Assembly (NCBI RefSeq): GCF_963576545.1
Contig: NC_083639.1
Span: 17,485,118 to 17,549,117 of the forward strand
Source: Limanda limanda
Lineage: Eukaryota > Chordata > Actinopteri > Pleuronectiformes > Pleuronectidae
DNA length: 64,000 nucleotides
Direction of reading: 5' to 3'
This document shows, piece after piece, positions 27,126 to 41,601 of this stretch. Positions within the stretch are counted from its first letter, which is position 1; every line of letters begins with the position of its first letter. Under the pieces are notes generated by a model. It did not search any database and had not been told where the DNA came from. It was given only the letters and a program-made list of their open reading frames with translations. A program made the translations under genes and the position numbers.

Positions 27126-30100
27126 AAGTAAAAATCACGATCTAGTGAACAAATTGCGATCAATAATGTGAATCTGTGAAACAAAATGTCAGAGAGACAG
27201 AGTCTTTGATTGGAGGAGATAACCACTGAGTGAAAACAATGTTTTCACACTGTTCGGCACAAGCAGCAAATTGGTTAGAAATTAAAACTAATGAGCAATT
27301 ACCCCACCATTGAACTTCTATTAATGTCTGTTTTCTCAGTGCTCTCCAACTGAATCCTAATTTCTACTCATTTCATCAATCTGAATAAATATGACACTTG
27401 TTTTTACTTCCTTAATCTTTCATTGTGTTCACTGTGAGACACGGAGGAGGCACTTTTGCATTCTGATGTGCATCCAAGACTCATAACTCATAATCTCCCA
27501 GCTCTTCCTCGAAGACTGTAAATAGTGTTCGCAGACAAACACTTCCCTATTTCTCCATAATCAAAACATTGCAACCGCTATTGGTTCAGTTTATTTGTAC
27601 ATTCATAAATACTTTATTTGCATGCGGCTTCTATTATGAAGCTCGCAACCATATTCCTGCCATATTAAAACTATTTACCCCTTAGAAAAAGTCGCTTTGC
27701 ACTCTGCTTGAACCGGCTGCTTCCGATTTAATCTTGTGTCCCGAACCAGGCGACTGCACATGAAAGACCCTTCAACGTGGCACAGTAATGACTTAAGAGG
27801 GTGTGTTCACAAACAGAAATATACAACAATATAATCAATTATTAACTCACTCACTCAGCCCTACAACAGCACGGCAGAGGAAAAGCCTGTTTGCATTTGC
27901 ATTGATAATGAAATACAAAGTTCCACGGTGAAGGGTTACTGATGTTATGTGATGAATTGTGTTGTGTGGATATTAACATCGTGAATTACACTTTTGTTCA
28001 TCTGCAGTCAGTTTGGCTCTCCGATCAGAGCACGGTGTTCCCTCAGTAGAGGTTACAGAGGAACCTTGGTGGAGATTCATCAGGAAATAAAACAACCATT
28101 AATCCCAAAATGAGTGGACTTCCCACAGGACTGGATTTCCATAAATGTGAGCCAATGTGAATATGAGTGAGCATGAGCCTGAGGTTGTGCACTCACCTGA
28201 AGTGCTGTGCATTCAGCAAAAAGATCACCACCGCCACCTGCAGCTCTTTACCTGTAATAACATACGTTATATGCACATACAGGAAAAACTACATTACCTT
28301 TGTTAGGAACTTCATAGAAAACAGCTCAATGGAGTCACCCACTGAGCCACACACCTTGAATGCTGGCACAGCTCAGAGCCACAGTCATGCATGAGGTGTG
28401 CTTCACTCTGCATGTCTAATTCATGTTAGGCCATCACCTGCCTGTTGTGCATTGTGCTACTCTATCTGCGTAGATGGTTTACAATCCTTTTAGGCTGGGA
28501 GTGCTGGAGCAGTGACAGTCACACATACGAGCAGCCATCTGAAGGCATCACAAGAGAATAAAGTGAGGCACCATCTGCAATATTAATGTGGTAATTATGC
28601 AAATTATACAGCAGCTTTCATCACTCAAAACAGTGATCTTGTTGCCACACAGACATGGAGCTCATTGTTGAAATGCTTCCTTTCTGCTGCTGCACAGATA
28701 TCATTCTAAATCAGAGCGGACAAAGCTGGAGGCTGATCCATGTCTGCACGCTCGGCCGAAAATCTGCTGCTCACTTATCAAATCCCCACAAACATTTATT
28801 CCCACAGAGGTAATCTGTGTCATAGTTCATGCTGACAGAGGAAAACTCATTTCTGCTGTCATGTTTTAAAGCCACAAAACAACACTGATACCCAGGAGTG
28901 AGCCTCTCAGAGGACACACTGGGGTTTCATGTGCTGGGAATGGTTTAACACACACAAACACACAGGGGATGTGAGCATATAAGCCATCCTTACGTTAGTG
29001 TTATCCGTAAAATTCCAGAAATCTAAAGGCAAATCTTAACCATACAAATATTTAAGCAGATATACCTGCAGGTGTTTCAGACCTCTAGAGAAGTCACCCT
29101 GCTTTCTTACATGGACCAATGCTGCCCCCCAGTGCGAGAAATGGGAACAAGGAGAAATTATATTTATGTCTGCGAGTTACAAGAGGAATTCTGTTTATAA
29201 TGTAATTTCATGCAAAACTTGAGTGATCCTCAAACTGGCCTTCCACAGGGAGGTCAGAGTACAGGTCAACTATTATTATATTACTCAATTATTCACCAGG
29301 GGGGCAAAACATTTTTTTATTTCAAATGGAGAGCTCTTTGGAAGCCGGCAGTGGTCAACCTAGTTCTGATTCAAAGAGCAACCATGGAGCGGCACTCCAG
29401 GAGAGTCCATGTCTGCAGGGGGGCTCAGCAGGGTGGACATTAACACTCACCACCTGGTCTCTCAGTATTTCAAGTGCACCATCTCGTGTAAGATACAGAT
29501 TGTCCCTGATTTAAATACTAGAATGAAATGAGCTAGTTTTTTTTTTCTAATTGAGTTGAAGAATTTAAAAACCCTTAACACTAGGAGACAGGAGAAGAAA
29601 ATATACATGTGAGGCTGTATATAAAGATGACTGGAAAACCCATTAAAACATGTGTTTTACAGATCCTGGAATCCAAACTATGAATCATATACTATTATTA
29701 TAATCATTTTTGGTGTTTCTATAAAGTTAGTGTACTCACAAGATGCATCAAAAGGAGAAAGATCACAATTCAGCTGTAAAGCAGGTTGCTGGTTATAAAA
29801 ATGTGGATCTCAAGTCTAGACTGAGATAACCCAGATGACAGGACCTGATGATGTCATCTGTGTTAATATTTTTCTATGATTAAGGTTTGTTTGTTTGTCA
29901 CATATTATCCATCCTTTATGCATAAATTTGGTGGACTACCCCTTTAATTTTGTGAATAAATGTTGTATTTCCAATACTTAACACATTGTAACTTAATTCA
30001 AAATATTTAAAAAGTGAGTGCACTTTTCCTTTTTTTCAGTGGTTTTTATTTAAAATCTAATTTGAATAACAGCAGCGTGTGGGTCGACCACTCATCTAAG

Positions 30101-30741
30101 AAGGTAATTAAACACTCATTTGGAGACGTTTCTAATTTGCCAGCGTTTCAGAGTCACTTCTCATCTTCCATTCTGTGTGTTGACACACTCATTCATCACA
30201 GAGGAACACGCTCTGCAAATCACATTTTTAACTAGATGCTGCTTTTACTGTGCCGTACGTGTGCGTCTCCAGTTTTCCACTGCGCTAAGCAATGGGGATG
30301 GAAACGTTACCAAGGAAACCAGCCAGAGCGCCCAAGTGTAGGTTCTTATTAGAAGATGGCTATAATTACTGACTGGAAATAACGGAAGGTCACAGGTGAC
30401 AACACTGAGGGAAGTCAGACACCTGACACCTAAAATATTCATTATTTTCCTGTAGCTGATCACACTTTCTAGAAAAAGAAAAACTTTTCACATGACTTTT
30501 TATGATGAAAATATCACATTCAATTATATATCACATACTTAAAATGATTTTACACATTTTATTTTAGGAGCAATCTTTAATGTAAAAAAATATTTATTAT
30601 AGACTGTATATGTTTTTTCCGATATGTTACATATTATCTGATAGTAAATAATGCTACATTCATGATGACTGTGACAGGGCAAATGGTTCCACTGTTCCAC
30701 TAGTGTGTTCAAAAAGGTAATTCATCTAAGAGCTCACAGAG

Positions 30742-33852
<3,111 letters not shown>

Positions 33853-34197
33853 CCTCTCGGCTCCACAGTGCGCACGGAGAGGAGGCGCAGGGAGGGGGGT
33901 AGGGGGGGGGGGCTGCTCAGACACACGCAAAGGACACAGGCAGGAGCATCCTTCAGTCATCTCAAGAGAGCTGAGGTGTTGGGGCCCATGTGGCCTGCGA
34001 TAGGGTCACAGTACTAAATAGGCTGGCTGTTGAAACTGTAGTCTGTTGCTATTAGAGTTTGATCAGACCCAGCGCCTCTCCACACTTTACCTGAGCTCAC
34101 CTGCTGGCAGCACCTTGACTTCCCACAGGATGTTTTGTAGTCCATGGCCTCAGCCGGTGCCTCCTCCCATGTGATGTCCACAGAGGACGATCCATCA

Positions 34198-34577
34198 AAG
34201 TCCATCTCCACACAAAAGGTGCTTGTCCCCCAGGCCATAAGACTTTTAAACTCCTATGAACTGCAATAACTCCACCAAACCAGCACCGTGGCATATTTGC
34301 ATATTTGCACTATTGCACACAATTGAACTATTGTTGTTCTATTTTTATCTTGAGCTGTATATATATATTTTTAGATATATACATTTTATTTTCTATTTTA
34401 AATTTTTTGATATTCTATTTTATTCTATTTTATACTATTTCTATTTTATTTATTTTTTGGTTGTAATTACTTGAGCATTGCTAGAAGAGAGCCTGTGACT
34501 CAAGCATTTCATTGCCAGCGACTGCTTAATGTTATTGTTGTGCATTTGATAATAAAAATTTTGAATCTTGAATCTTG
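34198..34577 (+). mobile_element. non-LTR retrotransposon 3' end
   Basis: The sequence reads LVPQAIRLLNSYEL-stop at about 34217-34267, a typical LINE ORF2 C-terminal ending. An AT-rich 3' UTR, AATAAAA near 34550 and a terminal TTGAATC short repeat follow. The element is 5'-truncated. The family is not assigned. Confidence 0.5.
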
Positions 34578-34902
34578 TTGGACCGTCGATGTGCAGAATG
34601 ATGTTTGTCTGAATTAGGGTTGCACATTCATCTGCTGATGGTGCAACATTTCTCTGAGCTCATCTTCGGTCAGATACAAGATCCTTTTGTGACATCGCAA
34701 GTTGTATAGATGCCCAATATGGTCCACTACGCAACTTGCAACATTCAACTTCATCTGGCTCTGAGAAGTGACTTTTCAATGTCCTATGGAGACGTCGTGG
34801 GTCTGAAGTGTTGGAGGACGTATTCAGATCCTTTACTTCGGTAAAAGTACTATGTCAGAAGTAAAAAGTCAACTTAAGCAAACATATAAGTTAGTAGTGG
34901 AG

Positions 34903-35732
34903 TTAAAGGCCCCATATTTTACAGCTGTCTGGGATGTAATTTGAGGTATTGGTATCCCTAAGATGATACATCAGTGGTTTAAAGTGGAAAAAACTGCTGC
35001 AATGTGTATTTCCATGTCCTCTCTTTTACCTCTCTGGAGCTGCAGACAGAACAGGCGGTTTTTCACCTGCCTCCTGAGCCCCTCCTCAGATTGGCTGAGT
35101 GACACACGACCAGGCCTTTCCCCGTTCTCATTGAGGTGCATTTGACGATCTCTGGCTGTAAACACAACTGAAAGTCACATTATGTTCTGATACCGCTACA
35201 GTCGGTTAAACAGGATGTTTCTGAAAGGTAAGTTACACCGTCCTCCTGTTTGTTCAAGTTTTAGCAGGACAGTCGGCCAATATAGGAGAAACGTCCCGAG
35301 TTCCAGTACGGAGTTTCACTCCCGAGTAACGTCTAGGTTACTCCGTACTGAGCACAGCGACATGGCACGTCAGAAGAAAAAAAGCGTAACCACTGGTTTT
35401 GAACAGTATCGTTCTTTAGGAGTAATGTGCATTCCTCCACGCTGCAATGTTTCTTCAGTGTTGTTTGTTGTGGTTAGCCTGTGGTAGCTAACAAGCTGCT
35501 AGCTCAGCAACAGGTCTGCTTGGTGTCGCATTCCAGGTGGTAGCCCATATGACTCATACGGGGGAGGAAGTACGAAACAAGACGTTTCGATAACTTATTT
35601 ATTAGAACGGACTGAGTGAAAAAGTCTGAGGTGTGACTGTTTTCATACTCTTAGGGTCCCTATGGACCCCTTCAAGTAATTAAGGAGAGTAAAAGCCCAG
35701 AAAATTTATTTTACACAATATGGGCGTTTTAA
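34903..35732. mobile_element. TTAA-flanked MITE-like element
   Basis: Left end TTAAAGGCCCCATATTTTAC (34903) and right end whose reverse complement reads TTAAAACGCCCATATTGTGT (35732). These are imperfect inverted repeats, each with TTAA at the boundary as in piggyBac-type insertions. The inside (about 820 nt) has no transposase. It contains a second palindrome near 35307-35355 (CAGTACGGAGT and ACTCCGTACTG). Confidence 0.55.
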
Positions 35733-36693
35733 GATATTAACGTAAAGTAAAAGTAGTTTGGTGACGCTGACCCATACATTATTGTATATGACATTTTTAG
35801 ATGATCGATACAGAGGCAAACATGTGTATATTTATAGACTGTATATAAAAATGGATGTAGACTGCAGTCCAGAAAGTGAAGCCAATGTGGATGTTCCTGC
35901 AACCTGTATTCTCTCGAATGACCAGCAGATGGTTCTCAACTGGTTACAAAAAGAAGTCAGAGGTCAACAGCCCCTTTTCCACCAGTCTAAGAAACCCACT
36001 AACATCTAGCCTTTGTCTGCAATGGGAATAGATAAATCAGCATTCACTCCCAGGCTGGTTGACTCTGCCAGGTCCTCAAATCAGCAATTATAGAAACGAG
36101 GCTAAGTCCGCTAACGGGAAATGAGATAATCACCTTTTACAGCGGCTTTATCCACACTTTAAAAAACAGCATTAACCTGCTAATTAAAGAAAAAAAAAAA
36201 GAGTTCCATGACAAATTATTTCTACTTCTCATTTGATTTATGACGGCAGTAAATATTTTGACACTGTTATTGTCTCGAGGCTACTTCAATTTACACAACA
36301 CCATGTTCATTTTGTTAAGTTTGGTCCCATTAAGACTCAAATATCATGTGACTCACAGCTACTATTGTCCAATGGGTGCAGGTCGCAGGTGCAGCTCCTC
36401 AGCTCCTCTAAATATAGTTACTTCTGGTTTCAATAAAACCAAGATGGTGCTGGGGAAAAGGCCAAACCGGAGGCTTCAAACCAGCAGCTCATCATGGTGG
36501 GTTGCCACTTAGGGTATATAACTTAATACAATTATAATAATTTAGGGTCTTCATGCTCACTATTCTGTAAGTTATTGGGTTGTTGATTAATCCGATCAAC
36601 TGTATATCTAAACAAAAATGAGTGATGTGAGTCAATAAAAAAGCAATAAATAAAAGTTAGTTCTCAGTAACACTAAACATCCCCCCAGTTTTT

Positions 36694-36696
<3 letters not shown>

Positions 36697-36751
<55 letters not shown>
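36697..36751. repeat. (TG)n microsatellite
   Basis: Pure TG array of about 27 units. Confidence 0.95.
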
Positions 36752-36752
<1 letters not shown>

Positions 36753-38619
36753 GTGTCTGTGCCCCACAGCAGCAGAAACAGCTGGCCTTTCGAGACGCTA
36801 CTCTCTTGATTATTTTGCCCTGTGAAGCGTTCATGTGTGGAGTATGCTCGGCTAAAGTATTACTCTGAGCGATGAAGCGTTAGCTGGTGGCAGCACTGAC
36901 CTTTATCAAGCACACTTAGTCGCTGAGTGATCCGCCGAATTGTCGTCATTAACTAAGTCAGACACAGGGACTGAGAGAGTGAGGGGACAGATGATTTGTG
37001 GGGATGTGTTGGTTCGGCTGCTCAGGAGCCTGACTTCACCGAGGCTTTTGCTCACTGTCATGCTAATTGGGTTCACAGCGGAGCAACCAGAAGATGGCCC
37101 CGACTATTGGAGCTCTACCCTGCAACTTATTTCAGTTTCATACCCTGCATGAAACTCCCATCTCTTTCCAATTTGCGGGACCTATTCATGCACTAAACCA
37201 GGCCATAAAAGCCAGAGATCTGTCATTAAAATCCACGTTTATTGCCCCCACTCCCCTGCAGAACATATGGCTATCTCCATGCTGTGTTTTTATCTCCCAG
37301 AGACATTGCAGGACCTTATCCCGCTGTAGTAAGCACAAATGGATCTATTGCTGAGCATGTGTTAACAGTGTAGCATGCAGACAAGTCTTGATTTTCTCCA
37401 CTGGCAGTCGGAGCAATTATCTCCTTTTGAAAGAGCCCCTGAGAGATAATAGCCTGACCAGGGCCGGCTCAATAAAAGCACACAGCGCTTACCTTATTAT
37501 TATTCACAATCAATACTTTATGCAGATTTAAAATGTGTGTGTCGGGAAGATATAATGAATAAAATAATATATTAGTCGTTCCTAGACGCATCAATTCAGC
37601 AGTAAACTGAGCAATCGCTGCGAAGGACAAGTTTCTTTTTTAATAAGGGCCCTGTGGCTTAACAGCTCTCTACCCATGAAGTTATGATGCTGGGTTATCG
37701 GATGTACTCATCTCATCTCTCCTTGCTCGGTGGGAACATTCATACATTCCCTTTATCTTCCACAGGAAGACATTAAGGTCAGGATGTCCACCGGCAGGAG
37801 TCCAGACTCTCATCTGTCCAAGGGCGGCCCGCTTTAAAAAATGAGGAGAGGAAATCCACCACAAACATGATGGTATCTTTAAACTGATAACAGCATGCAA
37901 CGGCAGTGGAGGTAAAGAGTCTTTATGATGATTGTATGATAAAGAGACTTAATGTGTTTTAGTCATAAAAATAAAAAATCTCTCTTTTTGAAAACAACAC
38001 ATTTCCACACAATTATCTTTTTGGTGTCACTGAGGGAAACAAGCTTGAGCGTGTTTTAATTCTACCTCACCTTCAGGGAGTGGTTTTGGTGTGAAGACGA
38101 CTGTGACTAAAGTTGTGTGGATCAGTGGTTTCTCAAATATAAAATCTAATTTGATTTCATCCTGTGACTGTACAGGTGGCTCAACTCAAACAACATCTGA
38201 AGTGATGATACAACTCAGGGGAAGAAATTCATTTAACATTCAAAAAACAGCTAAACATGAGTCAGATCATCACTAAATTACGAATATAACTGTACTTTAA
38301 TTCTAGCTATGGTGTGCTTTTATTTTGATGGTTTCATAATTAATAATCCCGGAATGATGATGTATGATCCTCCAATGTTTTGGTTCTTTTTTAAATAAAG
38401 ACAAGCACTTAAATAGTAGAAAACTCAAAAGACTGTTGTAAAACTGCAGAAGAGACAATTAGAGACAGTGTCCAGACTTTGAATGGACTCAAATCTGGCT
38501 GGATAAATTCACATTATATTGTCTATACCCAGAGGTGATGGTGTCATGGAGACAACAACTCAATCAGAATAATAAAAACACTGGATTTGAACATTTGGAA
38601 GGTTGGTATTTCCCTCTCT

Positions 38620-38975
38620 AAATTATCTCCACCATGGAGGCTATGTTCTCAACCCAGTCTTTTTGTTTGTTTGTTTGTTTGTAAGCAAGATCACGAGAAA
38701 ACAAATAAACAGATTTCCACAAAAACTAGGTAGTAGGTAGTAGGTTTCAACATGTGTACATTTTGGGGTGGATTCGGATCAGGTTGTGGATCCAGGACCT
38801 TTTTTTGTAATTCACAGCATCTTCACTGATTTCCCGGGTAAACAATTAAGGGATAGTGATGAAAGAAATCCGGCACATTTAGAGAACTGATATCTTCGAG
38901 TGTTTGAAATTCGGCGCAGCTTGATTAAACTTAGGGGGACCGAGGTATGCGCTCAACTCAAAGGGATTCTAGATT
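38620..38975 (+). repeat. dispersed teleost repeat, copy 2
   Basis: Contains TCTCCACCATGGAGGCTATG, a TTTG tetranucleotide run, AGATTTCCACAAAAACT, GGATTCGGATCAGG, TTTAGAGAACTGATAT and GCAGCTTGATTAAA in the same order as the other copies. Confidence 0.6.
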
Positions 38976-39060
38976 CTGAGGGACAGCTGGCAGGTCAGGG
39001 GTGAGTTTGGCACCACCTAGGGCATAAACTGAGAAGTGCAATACAGTGGGCCATAGTCCA

Positions 39061-39175
39061 TTACATTACATTACATTTCATTTAGCTGACGCTGTAATCC
39101 AAAGCGACTTACAATAAGTGCATCAACCCTGAGGGTACAAACCCAGAACAAGAATCAAGAAAGTACAATTTCTTC
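39061..39175 (+). repeat. dispersed teleost repeat core
   Basis: TACATT direct repeats followed by CATTTAGCTGACGCTGTAAT and CCAAAGCGACTTACAATAAG, a core found very often in teleost genomes. Confidence 0.6.
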
Positions 39176-39271
39176 AAAAAATAAGGCAAAACTACAAAGT
39201 GCTATATGTAAGTGCCATTTACTACTAAATTGTTGGTTTCAAAAATTGTTAGTATTTTTTTATTTGTTTTT

Positions 39272-39346
39272 ATTTTTAGATGCGGGCCAATTCAAAATTG
39301 ATGGCCGGCTGCAGTTGGCCCGTGGGCCGTAGTTTGGACACCCCTG
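39272..39346. mobile_element. hAT-type element terminus
   Basis: The right edge, read on the minus strand, is CAGGGGTGTCCAAACTACGG followed by CCCACGGGCCAACTGC, a terminal inverted repeat typical of hAT (Charlie-like) elements. No matching left terminus was found, so it is a fragment. Confidence 0.5.
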
Positions 39347-39636
39347 ATATAAAGGCTACACTTGTGAGATTTAACATGTTAAAGTTGATAGTGGGTCTGT
39401 ATTAGGACTCTGAGCAGTTTCTGTGACCTGAGACTAAAACCTAATAAAACTAGTAAAATAATAAATAATCCAATATATCCTTTCACATGTTAAAGCATGA
39501 GGGAGGTGGTTCTGTTTCTGTTTGTGTCACTTTAACCTCACTAGCTGCGAACAGCTTCATGTTTTCTACTCAAACCATGAACCTGAACCTCTCATTGGGC
39601 GTCAACATCAGCTGATATCAAACTTTCTGTCCCCAG

Positions 39637-40270
39637 AGTTCAAAATGAAAGTGAAACGAACTTCAGCTTCAGGCCCGAGGCGCGGTTCCGGTCGCTCCAG
39701 GAGGAAAGCTCGTGTCACCATGTCCTGGCCGCTTCGGGACAGACTATGTTCGGCGGTGGCCTGGCTGTGGCGCCGGACCCTGGCCATCCGCAGGCTGTTC
39801 GCTCCTATCACCAGGTACCTGCGGTCACTGACAGGCTGGACCGGGGAGTGCAGCGGCGGAGACGGGCCGCAGCTGCCCGACCAACAGGAAGACCTGTGGG
39901 AGGCAGGTCGGCCAGGGAGACCCGAGGTGAGACGGGGGTCAGGGGGTAAACGTGAGGCCAGGGTCAGGGTCCCTGTGGAAGACCCGGAGCAGGAGGAAGA
40001 GAAGCAGGAGGATGAAGAGTGTGACAGGGAGCAGTACAGATCTGACAACACGGATGAGTTTTGCTGTGGTTATGATTCCACCTGGGAAACAGAGCAGACT
40101 GAGGAGAGACCAGCAGCGTCTGTGAGTTCACCTCAGGTCACTTGTTTGTTTGTTTGTTTGAACTCATAAACATCAGCGCGTCTGGTCGAGTCAACCTGGT
40201 GCGCGTCTTGTCGTGGCGTTACGGTACCGGCGCGTGTAGCGGAAACAAGGCCGAAAATAAAGTTTCGCCC
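39637..40270 (+). promoter_or_regulatory. CpG-rich block over ogfr exon 1
   Basis: CpG density is clearly higher here than in the surrounding AT-rich DNA, both inside exon 1 and just after it (40170-40260). CCCCAG immediately upstream of the ATG could be an acceptor for an unseen 5' UTR exon, so the block may be promoter or only a GC-rich exon. Confidence 0.35.
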
Positions 40271-41541
40271 AACTTGTTCCTGTTGGATGTTATTTCAACT
40301 TCCTGAAGAGGGGACACAGAAGTTTCACCTCACTCTGGTTCACAGTGACCTCCACTGTCGGTGTGTCAAGTTCAAGAAAATTTGACTGTATAAAGTTTGA
40401 GAGAATTAAATTATATTTAAAAAGAGAGAGCGACCTGAGTGTCATAATAAAAATGTAGCTTATTTGAGAGAGATAAGAAAATGATTCGTCAGCTCTTAAG
40501 GATCGTTTTATTATTGTATTTAATGTTTGATAACTGAGCTGATTTTCCTTTTAATTTCCAAAATAATCCTACAGTAAAATCTTCTGAAAATTGACACACA
40601 GACAGTGGAGGTCGAATTGAAAGAGAGTGAGGTAAAACCTCTTTGTCACCTCTTACGGATGTTTGAATAATATTGAATGAGAGCAAGAATGCCATAGTGG
40701 AAATTGAACCAATTTTACCTAGAATTATTTTTTAAACATATTTATTATTCCATTTCATTATATATGTGAATGTCTTGTTTCGGAAGCAAAATCTTCCTGT
40801 ATGTAGCTGTTAGATTTGTCTCGCCCTGACCATCCAAACTAAATGTCCTCACTCTGTAGTGTCTATACTTAAAATGGTTCTCACTAAGAAATAAGTGCAG
40901 GAACACACACACACAGGTTTCATACACATTTAATTGTATGTTATTCCCACAATTTTCTTTTATGTTTCCTCAGATCAGGCTGCAACATCGGAACCAGGGC
41001 ATGTCCTCTGTGAGTACACCTCTTACATGTTTTTTGGGATCAAATGTTTTCATTTATTATATGAAATAAATATACTAATAGAATAACATTGTGAACGTTT
41101 TTTGAGGTTTATTGAGAGTGAGTACCAAGCCTTTATATCTGATTCCTTTGCTTCAAGGACTCAAGCAAACTCTGAGTTTATAATGTCCAGATATGTAAAC
41201 TGCTGTAAGACCAGCTAATAGCACTTTTTTTTAAAGCCCAAATATGACAAGTTACTCAGGATGACTGTTAGGTAGCATTGAGCCAACAAAATGAACCCTG
41301 GGCAGGATGTTCATTTTAACCTGGCCAGTTTCAGTTCTCACCATCTGTTCTGTTGTGTCAAGTGTATTGTCAATGTTTCTGAATATTATTACTATTTCTA
41401 TAATCCATTAATGTTGTAAATATAAACTGACTTTCACTTATTTTCCATGTACCAGTACAAATTTAACAGATTTGAAAATGCTGCGAGAGACATGCAAAAC
41501 TACAGGCACGACTACCCTGTAGGTTTTACACACACACACAT

Positions 41542-41601
<60 letters not shown>

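Larger units (their letters stand above)
20265..30557. other. gene-free stretch
   Basis: Holds the listed repeats. The rest is unique-looking AT-rich DNA without recognisable exons. 27830-28000 and 28560-28720 contain octamer-like TTATGCAAAT and TTTGCAT words and are weak enhancer candidates. Confidence 0.45.
35733..39060. other. intergenic between kcnk15 and ogfr
   Basis: Repeat pieces near 35.8-36.0 and 38.6 kb plus a TG array. 36770-37500 is free of obvious repeats and compositionally even, with TAAT and TTTATTG words, and is the best conserved-noncoding candidate of the window. No exon was seen. Confidence 0.4.

Noticed and set aside
1..30557. Intron of an unseen flanking gene
   Set aside because: Possible, but no exon of any known family was found on either strand, so it is not claimed.
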